This document shows positions 34,961 to 48,100 of a DNA stretch of 64,000 nucleotides, piece by piece (position 1 is the first letter of the stretch; each line of letters begins with the position of its first letter). The translations under genes were made by a program, and so were the position numbers. Below the pieces are notes generated by a model. It saw only the letters and a program-made list of their open reading frames with translations, made no database searches and had not been told where the DNA came from. Source of the stretch: Spongilla lacustris (lineage: Eukaryota; Porifera; Demospongiae; Spongillida; Spongillidae); contig OX442424.1 in the NCBI GenBank assembly GCA_949361645.1, forward strand, positions 4,113,986 through 4,177,985, given 5' to 3'.

Positions 34961-37299
34961 GTGGCGCGTACGGTATGCATACGTACGTCCGTATACAAGC
35001 GTTTTGTATAGCTATAATTTATGATCGGCGCGGTAGGGAGTCCGGCTTCGCTCGATCTACATAATATGCATGTGCAACTCCAAGCCATTTCTAGACAGCT
35101 ATGTCGATCGGAGACACATAGCAACGTTAATTATTAAATGTGACCACAGAATTATCGGTGATCTACATGTAATTATTTTCTGTCTCTAAGACTTTATTAG
35201 ACTTTTCACTGCATGAGCAATTTCGGCCAAGGCTGCATGTGTATTTTGTATTCTAGTGCATGTGTGCATATACGCATGTGATATATTAGGTGTTACATGT
35301 ACCCATTGTCTACAGTAGCAACTGAGTTCTGTACATTGTTAGAAACCGGTTTAGTGTGTGTAACTTGCTAGGAACTGGTTTAGGTTGTCAAACCGGTTTG
35401 GTTTGTAGTCAGACAGGTTTTGTCTAGATAATATAAATAGGTTATGCTGTACCAATGATCTCTCTCTCTCTCTACCAATTATACTTTGTGCTATCTGGGA
35501 CTCAATTGGTTCGTATATGCGTGCGGCGCAAGCTTTAAACTGGATACTACAATGCACACCTAAATTATAATAATTATAATAATTGAGCCTTCGCATCAGT
35601 ATATGTTATAAATCTTTTTCTTGTTTGAATCACTGTATCTTTCAAACAGTAAAGACTATGGACTTTCTATCTTGGACACTTCATAATACACCATTCCTCT
35701 TTAATGAAACATATTATGCAGTCACCAAATTTGACTTAAGCGATTTGATTACTTCTGCCATGGGAGTTAAAACCATGTGGGGTATCAGACGTTACAATAC
35801 TGGCACGAAGCTATAGTGCTAGACTCCAAAATATATTGCATCATAGAGAAATGGTGCAGTATGAAGTGTTGCAAATTAATAGAAAGTCCATTGCATTTGC
35901 CATTCGGAAGATATAGAATCAAAAGAGAAGAAATTAAATTAATATGCTAAGGGTCATTTTCTTGAAAACTATCCCAATCATAAATATATCATTTTCACTT
36001 CAAAAGAATGGTGTACAGTTCTTTGTGAACAAAGCAATCGGCAATTTCTTTGCAAGTCTTGTGACTTAGAAGTCAAATAGTATGGAGCAGTGACTGTAGC
36101 AGATCTTCAAAGCAGAGCAGGTATATGTATGGAAGACTTCCAAAGGAAAGTTATACGACGTTAAATTGCTAAGAGTCTATGGTAAAAAAAAGTTGCCTAA
36201 ATTTCTTCATATTAAACTCATATTTAAATTGCAGAAAAAAACCCCCACAGGTGGTGGTGAAGTTAAGGAATCCAGACTGAGGCAGGATTCTTCACCAGCA
36301 GAGGATGAAGGTTTAACTGCAAGGAAGAAGGTGTGATTGTCATGAGCTTTCAATACCTACATTTATCAAATCATTTTTTATACAGGCCAAGACTGACAAA
36401 CAAGACCATTCTCAGAATGTTATATGTTTTGTATTGATGTTAACGTCTTTGTTAGCCAGCCCTGCAATGCCGAGACAAAGGATGTTAAGCAAATTGACAA
36501 CTTCTTAACAGTAAGATGTAAATTATAACAATCTATGCCATATTTAATCTTCACAGGATGATGGGATAGATTTGTTATCCATCAAGGCAGTTGATGCATC
36601 TAAGTATGCATTGAATTTATTGAATATTCACTTGCTTAGGGGCAAGTCTGGAAATCCTCCCCTTTCTTCAAACAGGGTTGCCCTATTAGAAGGTTAGGAT
36701 TATTTCCACAGACATGTTTTAGCCCACACATAGAATGCATAGGAAAGAAGTTTGGAAAGGAACTGTAAACAAAGAAGTTGCTATTATTCATGGAAAGTGC
36801 AATCAGAAATGTTTGGATACAAAGAATAAAATAGAACGATGATGTAATTATTGTGTAATGAAATTGATGATTAAAGTTTTCATGCTGATATTATTAAGAT
36901 CTTTGTAAGATACCTTAACAAGAACTTCTAATATCTCAGTAAGATAATGAATGATCTGAACTAAGATCTTAAGCCAGATCTTATGTAAGATTTTTTTGCT
37001 GGGTAGAGATCACATGGTCCAGTAAGGTTGTGATATTCGTCTTCTCCTTGCTAGACGTACGAATTTATGGAGAACGAAGAATTTGATGCCTTGCTGCTAG
37101 AATTTGAATGATGTACCCAACAGCATTCTAGGCAATACAAAGGAAATTAAAAATTCATTTAAAGCGAGTCCCATGCAATTCGTGTTTTCACAAGACTTAT
37201 GCTTTGGGGTAAGGTGAAAGAAGCAACTCGCTGGATTACACAGAGGATGACAGGCCATGTTTTAACCCCAACGGAGTTAGAAAAACAGTGTTCAAAGTT
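34961..37299. other. Mobile-element debris, no intact gene
   Basis: Includes an AACCGGTTT-rich stretch with a TATA-like ATATAAATAGG at 35,340-35,560, possibly part of an LTR, and protein-like scraps near 35,660-36,330 (for example MDFLSWTLHNTPFLFNETYY) that could not be assigned. Confidence 0.45.
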
Positions 37300-38960
37300 C
37301 TAAAATAGAAACTCCCAATGCCTGGCAGAGTTGATCTTATTGCATTCATAGATTGCAATACATTACCACCACTTATTGATATTGATATCACACTGTCTCA
37401 TGTGGAAAAAGTAGCACACTGTATTAGAGGTGGAGCAGGTCCAGGAGGCACAGACTCATTACAGTGGCAACATTTTCTTATGGTACTCATAGTGCAAGGT
37501 TGAGAGATGGTGTAGCAGCTTTGACTAGACGGCTGGCCAATAATTTGGTAGATTGGGAAGACATTAGTGCTCTGATGGCAAATCGACTTATAGCTTTACA
37601 TAAATTTCCTGGAGTCAGACCAATTTGTATTGGAGAATGTATGCGTCGAGTCATATGCAAGACTATGGCACTTGTAACTGGAAGAGATGTAGAAGTGGTT
37701 TGTGGAGTTGGAACAACTAGCAACTGGGCTCAAATCAGGCATCGAGGATGCTGTTCATGGCATGACTGCTCTATATGATGAATTTTGTGATGATGGTTGG
37801 GGATTCCTCCTCATTGATGAGATCAACAGAGAAGCAGCTCTTTGGAATGCACGGGTGTTATGGCCTAAGTGCAGTCGCTTCCAGTCCAATATCTACAGGG
37901 GCTATGCTAAGTTGATTGTAAGGGGTTGTGATGAATTCCTGTATAGCAGAGAGGGAGTTACGCAAGGCAATCCAATGGCAATGTTGATGTATTCCATTGT
38001 AGTTATGCAATCGGATGCAAAGAAATGTATTTGCAGTGTTGGTATGCTGACAACTCGGCCTGTGCTGGGAAGCTGTCCCACATTCACTCATGGCTTAATC
38101 GTCTTATTCAGCTCGGTCCTGCATATGAACCCACTAAGAGTTTTTTGGTTGTAGCTAAACAATATGAAGAAGCAAAAGAGCACTTTGATCATGGTGTGAT
38201 TGTTGTATCAGGCCATCGCTTCCTCAGTGGGATAAGGACAGTCAAAAGTCATATATCCATGGGAAGGTGGATGGCTGGGTGAAGAGCTATCACATGCTGC
38301 TACCAAGGCACCTCGAGCAGCATTTGCAAGCATTTCAGTGTGAATGGGGCTTCATATAAAGGGTAGTGCCAGGATACAGTGATGAATTACAAGACACAAT
38401 CAAGAAGTGTTTTTTGCGTGCCTTGTTTGATGGAGGCTTATCTGATGCTGAACTGCAGCTGTTTGCGGGTGTATGAGTACTTGACCCTACATCTATGCTA
38501 ACAGAGATCTTCAAAACATCTAAACAACAATGCAGTTGTTAACGTTGTTGCCAATGCCTTAATAGGTAAGGATACAATGTGCCATGTTAGTCATCTGGAT
38601 GCACTCAATGAGGCCAGACAGATGCACTGTAAAGTTTAAGAGAATTTACACCAGTCCAGCTTGGAGTCCATTCTAGCAAAGTTCACACATGAGCGACAGA
38701 GATCAATATGAAGGGCAATAAAAGGTAAAACATCAGCTTGGCTGAATGTAGTCCCAACGACATAACGAAGTTTTGGACTATCTTGGGGATATGGCTGCTC
38801 AAGTACAGAGTAAGGTTGTACGTGAACCAATAGTCAAAGAGGCTGACTCCAAAGCAGATAGTCCAGGATTGAGGGCCGATCTAGGCATTCGAGGTGTTTG
38901 GAATCCCCAGGTGGAAGCATTATTCTTGTTTTGTTATGTTTTATTGTAGATTTTATTTAA

Positions 38961-38990
<30 letters not shown>
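37300..38990 (+). pseudogene. Reverse-transcriptase element fragment, frameshifted
   Basis: Pieces in several frames read [38 protein letters not shown], then SREGVTQGNPMAMLMYS and QCWYADNSACAGKL (the YADD active-site box, here YADN), and KSFLVVAKQYEEAKEHF. Near the end come EPIVKEADSKADSPG and RGVWNPQVEALF, then an (AAT)n tract at 38,965-38,990. The YADD and EGVTQGDP-like motifs show an RT domain. The tail suggests a non-LTR element, but its clade is not established. Stops and shifts make it non-functional. Confidence 0.7.
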
Positions 38991-38991
<1 letters not shown>

Positions 38992-39285
38992 TCTCTAACG
39001 CTAGCCAAAGAAAAACTATGCTAGCCAAAGCTTTTTCAAAGCTAGCCACAGGTGGACAAGTACGTAAATTCACATGTTATTGCAATGAGATTCACCACTG
39101 ATAACAGTGACCTAGCGTGGGTGTGAATTTTGCTACAAACGGCGTTCCATACATGCAAGCATGCATTGGGTCTGGGCACGAGACTATAGCCTCTAGCACG
39201 CGACACCGGGGGACGAGACTTCCTGCTAGATTCAGGCCCCAATATAATAGCAAATGGTTTGTTTTTTTTTTTTTTTTTTTTCAAA

Positions 39286-39477
39286 ATGGCTACATGTTCT
39301 ATGTACCCGTACTGGCAAGCGATTGCCAAAGCCAATGAAAAAATCGACGAAGTCAATCAAAAAATCGACGAAATCCTGAGGAGCGACGAGTACCAGGCTG
39401 TGTCGAGGCACTTTCCATGGGGCAAACCTAAACAAGGCACCAGCGAGGATGATGTGGCTTTGTGGTGTTACTTTTAA
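39286..39477 (+). other. Possible ORF fragment, 63 codons, unrecognised
   Basis: From ATG after a poly-T tract the frame reads MATCSMYPYWQAIAKANEKI and ends VALWCYF. It has a short Lys/Asp/Glu-rich helix (EKIDEVNQKIDEIL) and normal codon use, but no partner exon or family could be named. Downstream scraps (ITEPLECDMEGKVTVAL near 39,620) look protein-like too, so this may be a decayed element gene. Confidence 0.3.
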
Positions 39478-40539
39478 TTAATACTGGACCATTTAAAACA
39501 GCAAAAACAATACCTGAAAGAGCAAATTGAACGACAGGAAAGATCACAAAACAATGCAGCATTTAAGAAAAGCAATGAGGTATGCAAGAGTTACAAATGG
39601 TCAACAGCTGTCAGGTCCCAATGACAATTACTGAACCATTGGAGTGCGACATGGAAGGAAAAGTTACTGTAGCGCTTGAGCATGATGACTGAAAGTGTTA
39701 TGTGAAAGAGGTGATGAAGTTGATGGGCTTTGATACAGGCAAGGTGGACATCAAAAATGCGTGACAGTAGCTCAAAACAATCCACGCCAGAAAAGCAGTA
39801 TTAAGTAGCAGTTTTCTGAACCATATGTACACCTGATTATGGGGTGTTATTACAAATCATTGGATGCCATAAGGCTGTGCTACTGCATGCATAATTTTGT
39901 GTGTGTAATTGAATTAAAGACAAATAAATATAATCACATGTACCCAATTACACTTTATGATCAGTTTGTGAAAATAACCAGTATTCGATTAGGCAAACCT
40001 CTTAAACAAAAAATCCGTGATACTGCCTTGGTTCACACAGCTGCAGTTGCATTAATTACAAATATCAGCCATCGTTAGCTATAAATTACTCACTACGGGT
40101 CCGAAAGGGGGCCCCAACCCTTCTGGATCCACGGCAGCACTGAAGTCCACAAATCATGTTTCAGTCATGTATAATATGCTTTCCACGATGAAATAATGTA
40201 GAATCGCACTAGATAGCAGTTAATATATAAGCCCTATGTTTGCATGAATTGGAAACAATACGATTCATTACTTTGCTATGGTGCAACCAAAAGTGCATAT
40301 TAAAAAGATCAGAAAAAAGATGAAAAAACCTTTTCTTTTTGGCAAAGACGCCCTAACTTTGATACCTTTTACCTAGACCCCCTGGAAAAAAGTAATAGAA
40401 TGAGCAGGGATGGTGTCTTTCGCTTTTATATTCTAATCAAAAAACGTTTCGTTTAACAACAATACACTACTGACAACACACACACACACAAAGTCATGAA
40501 GGATGAAGATCCCTTGCCAGGATGGCTCTGGCAATGGAC

Positions 40540-40800
40540 CTGACTAAGGTTATGTTAGCCCAGTGCTGGTTTACTTGCCATAAAATCTGCCAAACCTGTA
40601 GGCTCAGGGGAAAACATGCTGATGGCCAGGTGGGATGACAGTCTTGAAATCATTTCCTGGACCTCCTTTCCCCAACTGCCACCACATCTACAGAAATGCA
40701 GGTCCACCCCAACTTCTAGGCATTTCGGACCATTAGAAAGTTGTTTACAAGTTTCAGCAGCAAGGGCTGCTGCAACTGCCATTCAGCTTGATTCTCCCAA
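40540..40800 (-). pseudogene. Second fragment of the same RT-element C-terminus
   Basis: The minus strand reads AALAAETCKQLSNGPKCLEV, then GGSWGKEVQEMISRLSSHLA and a stop at 40,555. It matches the layout of the fragment at 10,938-11,165 (Cys...Glu-Leu/Val, YG.WGKEA, SRLA). Confidence 0.55.
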
Positions 40801-41207
40801 GATGCCATTCCCTATTCAAGATCTGGGTATGGTGGAGATACCAAGCCTCAATGCTTCAGCTAAATGTATCTGTATTGATGCGAAAAGTTATAACAGACAA
40901 TGAAAGATAATCTAAAGCATCTTGCTGAACTGTACAAAATTGTTTTTAAAAGGTTTGAAATAAATTCCAACACAAAGAATTCCTGCAACCTTGCATGGCA
41001 GGGGTGAGGGGTGATGTCACTATGGTATCCAGTGCAGCTGGTTTGCCTCTGTCCCATCCAGCAATGAGGATATCTATGGCTATGATCCCTAGTAAGCCTA
41101 TGCCCCTTCTCCACCCCCACTAAACTTAGACGGGCACGACGGCAGCGGTCAGCAATAACATCGTATAAGTCTAGCTTGCTAAAGCTCGTATATCAATTTA
41201 AAAAAAA

Positions 41208-41222
41208 TTGAAAAAAAAAAAC
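41208..41222 (-). terminator. Pol III poly-T terminator of tRNA-Lys
   Basis: On the minus strand a run of T residues begins a few bases after the tRNA 3' end, and a second T-run follows downstream. Confidence 0.8.
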
Positions 41223-41225
41223 TTT

Positions 41226-41298
41226 CGCCCAACGTGGGGCTCGAACCCACGACCCTGAGATTAAGAGTCTCATGCTCTACCGACTGAGCTAGCCGGGC
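41226..41298 (-). tRNA. tRNA-Lys (anticodon CTT)
   Basis: A 73-nt cloverleaf on the minus strand starts GCCCGGCTAGCTCAGTCGG and has a seven-base acceptor stem pairing with its 3' end, anticodon loop CTCTTAA, and T-arm GGTTCGAGCCC. The A box and B box fit consensus and there is no intron. An 11-T run follows directly (about 41,210-41,221), a good Pol III terminator. CCA is not encoded, as expected in eukaryotes. Confidence 0.97.
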
Positions 41299-42341
41299 TT
41301 TGCATATTAACTTGTACAAATGCCCAATCTTACAGCAAGCCATAATCAAATCTACCACTTTTCAATCTTTTACATCCAACCTTTATGCATCCTTGGATCC
41401 CCCATGGAACGTAGCCTTTTGTTCATCATTTGTTGCTTTCAAACGTGCGCCATATTGCTATCCTCATGCACTGGAGGAGCTCGCGCTCGGCTCATGTGTT
41501 CCTCAGATTGCTCTCATTTTGCTATGCGATTTGTCCATGTTGCACGTTCCACTCCTCCGGATATCCCTGGCATTAAATGATCCGTTCAGACGAACCTTCA
41601 CAAGATAATGACACCACTGACAGCTCTTGGTAGCAGGCCCAGTTGAGTTTAAGCAGAGGTGGCCCGGGGGGTCCGCTCACTAGCACATCTGTCAGACTGA
41701 CAGCAGGGCCGAAGCAACCTGTCTAATGGCCGGACCAGTTTTTTTATACTCGAGCGAAAAATTATTAATCGTTAATCTCACGCTTAACCGCGTGCGCGCC
41801 GGTACCGCAATCATGAATGTTATTCTAGTACTACATCAATTTTAAAATAGCATACAGTGTATGCGCGGGTGTTCTGCTCAGTCTCCATATATTTACAGGA
41901 AACTATGAAGCTGTGACTTGTGTGTCGCCGGCGGTGTGAAATTTGTGAATCATTGTTTTATATAAACTTCCAGACGCGCCGTCATTGCATGCATCAGAGT
42001 TATATTCACTGAGCTTCTTGTACGCGTTCTTCTAGCCCACAAGGTTGCCCAGCTGTTGCTTCCATCAAGACTGGTGAAGAGAGCCTTTAATCATAGGCTA
42101 CAAAGTAGTCTTGGTTGCATTACGAGACTCGGTGTACTGCTTTAGTCTTTACCTGTACCTCGGCGACTATTGCACTGATTTTTGTTAACCCTGCTAACAA
42201 AGCTATTAGTGAGCGCATGCAGTGCTTCAGTTCTGAGAAGAGTGAAAGCATACCTTAATTCGTTGTCGATAACCGAGCTGCTAGCTCTACATGTTCACAA
42301 AGAGAGAAGTGATGCTCTGTATGACTGTATGGTGTTGCCGG

Positions 42342-42697
42342 AGGGCCGTAGCCAGGCTTTCAAAGGAGGGGGGTCGGATATTTGTCAGTGAGAGTCCCAA
42401 ATGCGAAAACTGGAGGGGGGGGGGTTGCTGTCCGCCTCCGGCCGATTCAACTTCAACCGGTGGGGGGGGGGGGGGGGGTCAGTACTAGTGGGAAGGCCCA
42501 CTTTCGGTCAATTGAAAAGGTGCATGGGTGTTGTCCCGACCAATTGGCGTTCAATTAATTATTTCATGTTTTTAAAAATCGTAATAAATGATACCTATCG
42601 TTATTTTATTTCCTGGGGTCGTTCGACCCCTTGGCCCCCCCCCCCCCCCCCCCCCCCCCCCACCACCATCCCCTTTCTGGCTAGTGGCTACGGCCCT
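42342..42697. mobile_element. Small element with AGGGCCGTAGCCAG termini, 356 bp
   Basis: AGGGCCGTAGCCAG at 42,342 pairs with CTGGCTAGTGGCTACGGCCCT ending at 42,697. The interior contains G-runs (42,415-42,424; 42,462-42,477) and a C-run (42,636-42,661). It has no coding capacity and fits a MITE. Confidence 0.65.
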
Positions 42698-43113
42698 GTT
42701 TGTTTAATGTTTCAACGAGTTTGTCAGGTTTGAAATGTGGCATTTCGTTCTCGCTTTTACACACTAATCAGATCTGTTTACATCATGATCAATTTGCAAC
42801 AGTACAGTCCTGCATATTTTGCACGAAATCGTAAACAAAACAAAACAATCAACAAATACAAACGCAGATTTGAATACTGCTGAACGATGACATCAATTAT
42901 TTATATTACTAGTACAACAATCGAAGCCTTGCAAAGCTAAAGATAAAGCCTTGTAAAGATAAAGGCTATACTAAGCTAGTAAGCCACGTACGAATACATG
43001 TACACATCATCATGTAACTATGTTGCTAAAAGCTCGTGTGTCGTCTCGTCACAGTCCGTGCATAATTCGCGATATATTGTAATAATAATAATATTAATAA
43101 TTATATATGAGAC

Positions 43114-43910
43114 AGTGTCCAGCAAAATCGGTTATAATTTTATCACTATAAAAATTGCACGTTACACTAAACAACGCATCTTCGCAACGGTACAACCTTT
43201 TCCTTTCAAAGTTCGTACACTTGTTCTCACATCATCTCTCTATGTTGAAATCGATTTTGATACTCTAATTATTTTCCATGCCGCGAGTACAAAGATCGCT
43301 AACCCAACGGGTTAGAATTCACCATTTCTCCATGTACGAATGTGGAAAACGCATCAAATTTGGGTTGTACATAGAGGAGTCCAGTGGCTATTGATTTGTT
43401 CTGTTCGTTAATTTATGTATCATCCGTTACGGAGATACAGTTGAACAAACTACGTGCATGTTTTCCCGCTTGATTCGCGCCAAAGATGTTAGCAAATCGC
43501 TCAATGTATGGGGAGGCGGTGATTATATCTTTGGCGCGAATCAAGCGGGAAAACATGCACGTAGTTTGTTCAACTGTATCTCCGTAACGGATGATACAAG
43601 AATTAACGAACAGGAAAAATCAATAGCTACAGGACTTCTCTATGTACACTCCGAATTTGACGGGTTTTCAACATTTATACATGGCGAGATGTGAAATTCT
43701 AACCTGTTGGATTAGCGATCTTTGCACTGACGGCATAGAAAATAATTAGAGCTCTAAAATGGAAACGAACATAGAGAAATGATGTGGGAACATGTATACG
43801 AAATATGAAAGGAAAAGATTGTACCGTTGCGAAGATGTGTGGGTTAGCGTAACGTGCAATTTTTATAGTGATAAAATTATAATCCCATAAGCCCGATTTT
43901 GCTGGACACT
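43114..43910. mobile_element. Fold-back element, arms about 375 bp, loop 39 bp
   Basis: AGTGTCCAGCAAAATCGG at 43,114 pairs with the end at 43,910. Arms run 43,114-43,487 and 43,527-43,910. The inner 150 bp are nearly identical (for example TTTGGCGCGAATCAAGCGGG), the outer parts more diverged. No transposase. Short ORFs in the arms are by-products. Confidence 0.88.
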
Positions 43911-44414
43911 ATTAGTAGGGACAGCGTGATGTAGCTGAACGAACCCACTCTATTAGACTGACATGAAGCCCACACAAGCCTGCATGTCAATATATCGGTT
44001 CCTGCAGCACAATGGTTGGATCACATCACTGCTGTGTAATGTGGGGCTGAGGACGAGACTAAGTAAATGTGTTAAGTAGAATATTACTTAGCATCAATGC
44101 ATATAATCAACACTTCCACATCCGAGAGTGCACCAGAAACCAGTATCACCCCTGATATGAAGTGTATGAGCTTCATCCTGCACAGATATGATGTTTATAC
44201 ATTTTGTGCCTGCCAGAGCATTGGCTATGCACTTATCAGTAGTGGAATGATTGACACTAACCGTAATTATATTCATTGGATTAATTAGGTTTAGCTACTG
44301 TAGTATAGTTTAAACCCTACACAACCTGCCCCTTCCATGTGTTTGATTATTATGATGACAGATCATATACATTAACCATTCTTTAACTAAAATTAAGACA
44401 AAAACATATCCGTT

Positions 44415-44817
44415 AAGTAATTAATTCGCGGTTTGCGAATCAACGAATATTCCCGTATATCTTCCATAGACATGTATGGGTACTTCAATACCAAGCACGC
44501 CAGATTTTCTCAGCATTTGCCAAATGGGGTTGTTAGTACACCACATTTGCCATGTTTTTTAGTGGGGTCGCCATATTTTTCCTATTTAAGACGTCACATC
44601 CCTAAGGATTGTCCTCAATGTATGGTATAACCATAATTACATTGAGGACACTCCTAGGGAAGCGTTACTCTAAATAGGAAAAATACGGCGACCCCACTAA
44701 AAATCATGGCAAATGTAGTGTACTAACAAACCATGCTTGGTATTGAAGTACACCATACATGTCAATGGGAAGATATACGGGAATATTCGTTGATTCGCTA
44801 ACCGCGAATAATTACTT
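44415..44817. mobile_element. Fold-back element, arms about 200 bp, loop 15 bp
   Basis: AAGTAATTAATTCGCGG at 44,415 pairs with CCGCGAATAATTACTT at 44,802-44,817. The inner arm contains AGTGGGGTCGCC against GGCGACCCCACT and TCCTCAATGTA against TACATTGAGGA. It lies just beyond the 3' end of the WDR24-like gene. Confidence 0.88.
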
Positions 44818-45100
44818 CTGACTTTTGACCGCTCATTTCTGGATATGTTATGGCACTCCTGCAATGATGAAGTTATTACATCATACATATTGAGAATGCA
44901 CAGGCAAGTAATGACATGTGTGGTAGCTATGAATAATGCATTGAAGGCACAACTAGACAGATCCAATTGGCATGTAGTATCAATCATACATATAACACTT
45001 TGACGAATTCAAAATACAAATGTATCACATCAATGGGTTGCATGTGGGTTTGTACATTATCCAAAATATACATGTAACAGAGTGTGCTGGGTGTGCATGG

Positions 45101-48100
45101 TCAAAGTGCAGCTGGCTGTGTGAAGCACTCATGACCACACCCAGCAGGACACCTGGTCTCCATCTTGTGCCAGTCTCTGATGTGCTTCAGATGCCCTCCA
45201 TGTCCACACACTTGACACCACACAAACAGTCCTTTCACTGTTCCATTACTGTAATACAGAGATGTGAATTGAAGAATAAAACCTCCTCTCTTTGTTAATA
45301 ATAATGAAAATACATATGCATAAAAGACCAATCATTCTAGAAATAATGAGTCATGTGCCCTTAGATGGTTATGCATCCCTTTGGTTGTGGAAATGTTCGT
45401 GGGATGGGGCAATGAAGCCATTAATGCATTTTTAACCATGTCCAAAAAAGTAGCAACACAGCTATGTCGACCTCTAAGTGAGGTTATGTCAAACATGTAC
45501 AGTCGCCTCAGCCTCACCCTCATGGTGTAGAATGCCAGGGCAATTTTGGCCAGACATTTCTGCTTTAAGCACTACTGCTACTTATGCATAGTCGTGTGTA
45601 TGTACATTGTGTATGGTGTTTAGTTTTGTATTAATAATTAAATGTACTATTAAAAACCTAAACAGTAATGTATCAACACATATAATGATGTATATAGTAC
45701 AAGGAATACAAACAGGGAAATTAGACACACTCAATGTCTACTTTTCCCCTGGAAATTGCATGTATCCTACAATGAACTTAAAAGCAATGCAGATCAGCTC
45801 CCCTGAATACACACTGTAGAAGAGTTATGTTAATTGATTCTGTAATCAAGTGATTGTATTAGAAACGAGTTCGGTTTAGTTTATTTGTGATAATCAGTTT
45901 GTCGTTTCTTGTCGAGCCGGAAATAGGCAAAAGAGATATATAAGCGGATTAAGAATGAGTGGAGAGGAAATCAACAAAAAAAAAAGTGAGTACGTGGGGC
46001 ATCATGGTTCCACCACCTGAATCATATTGCAGGTACAAGAAATGTTATTCGCAGAAGAAAGAAATTTATCAAACGTCAACCTGTATATGCGATCACTGAA
46101 GGAGAAGCTATGTTCGGCAGTGGGTAGTGTTCAGCACCCAACACTTTTAAAAAGGTGCTAAGGCTTACTGAATGCTTTAAAATTGAAATTAAAGAATGAA
46201 ACACAATCTCCAAGGAGTCTGTTTTCAGCCAGTTCAATTAAAGTTCCATTACAAAATTTCATGTAACGAGCAATATTACTTTTAAAAAAAATCCGACCAT
46301 TTTTTTTGTTGCAGTTATGGTTATGGTTCAACAACATACAGTGCGCAAGGGTTAAAAGGTGTGATAGGGGCAACCAGCACTTTTCAGGCAGGTTTCATCA
46401 GTTTTGCACATTTTGGGTTGTATCTGAATGAAAAACTCAATACACTACCACAAAACATGTTTTGCTCAAAACTGAAATGTCAAAGAATTCCAATAGGGGT
46501 CGAACACTCCATGTTTTAATTATTCATAGGGGATGAACACTGCAAATCTTGTATGTTAAAGTTGCTCAAGTGGTAGATTTCTATGGCGCAGCAAAATATT
46601 GCCCAGTAGAGTGTTCCGCTGGGGCGTGATGGTTGCATATGGTACCCTAGAGGCCATTCATAAATTATGTCACGCAAAAAGGGGGTGGTCTCACCATTGT
46701 GACGGTTTGTGATGGGAGGGGGTTTAAGATGGTGTGATGTCACATTTTGAATTAAAATTCGTTGCCGTGGGTAATATTGTTTTATGATATGTGACAATGA
46801 ATTTAACGGTTAGTACTGTTATTGTGCAGGTGCAACGAATCTGTGCACAGACGCACAATTAAGGTCCTGCAGGAGGCTCCATTATACTGATTGGGCCACT
46901 CCATTCTACAGGGCCTTGACTGAGGCTCAAGTGTATTGTTGCCGTTTGGGTACTAGTCTCTCTTCGAAGCTTACGTTGAGGCATTTTCCAACCAAATCCA
47001 AGAAGCTTTGCCAGCAAGAGGTGAATGAGAAAAGTGGATGGACTATTGAATGAGTTGAAGGCCACCACAATGAAGCAAAAAGGAGATTTGTTGAATACTT
47101 TGGGGAAACAGCCAACCCAGAGAGCTGTTCCAGCTATTAAGAGCAGTGTTCCAGATATGACAGTAGTACCAAAAATTCTGTCTTCACAATCAAATACCTA
47201 GAAGAAATATCTTCTACTTTGGGACCTAATAAAGAGTGCTTTGTTAGTCAAGATGACAAAGCTAGAGTACCAATCAGTCTCACAGCAGATAACAAACAGC
47301 CTGTCAAATAACAGAGTGAGTTTACCAGACAAGTTGATCCCATCTGTGAATGTGTGCAATTGTCATACAACCAAATGGTCTTGGTAAGCTAGAAGCTGTT
47401 AGCCAACATACATTGCAATTCGGTCTGGAAAGCAGTCTTCATCCAGTGGCGGTGCAGCAATATACAAAGTGATACGGCTACCTGGGAGGGGGACCCCTTT
47501 GACAAGCAGGGGGTTCCCCTTGCACTAGGCCAAATACAAGGGGGAGGGGGGGGGGATAAGTAGATCCGTCCCTGAATATGGTCAAGTCTACAATTGCCAC
47601 ACCCACTGCACTGTCTGGGAAAAAATGCCTCAAAAAGTGGTACGGTGTTGTGTACATTGTATAAAAGTGCCCTGGTGTTCACCGTACTTGCCATAGTGTC
47701 TGCGCCACCTATGTCATCTACTGCATATGCACTTGCACTTCACTTTGAGAGATTGCTTCAGCTACATGAATGTACTATACCCAAGTATGGACCAGACAAA
47801 GCAGTGAAACCTGTCTTAGTCATTACTGTACATGGTGGTCCAGATCAGAATCCTGGCTACCAGAAGGTCATAGAAACGGTTGTGCATTATTCTGTGCAGA
47901 AAAAATATGAAGCATACTTCATTGCTACAAATGCTCCTGGCAGAAGTGCATACAACCGTGTTGAAAGAAGAATGGCTTCGCTAAGCAAAAAACTGCCAGG
48001 TTTAATTTTGCCTCATGACAAGTATGGAAGCGATCTCAATGATTAAGGACTGACCATCGACACTGACCTAAAGAAGAAGAATTTTACATTTGTTGGAAGC

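Noticed and set aside
42401..42733. 110-aa ORF rich in Gly and Pro
   Set aside because: Spans G- and C-homopolymers of a small non-coding element.
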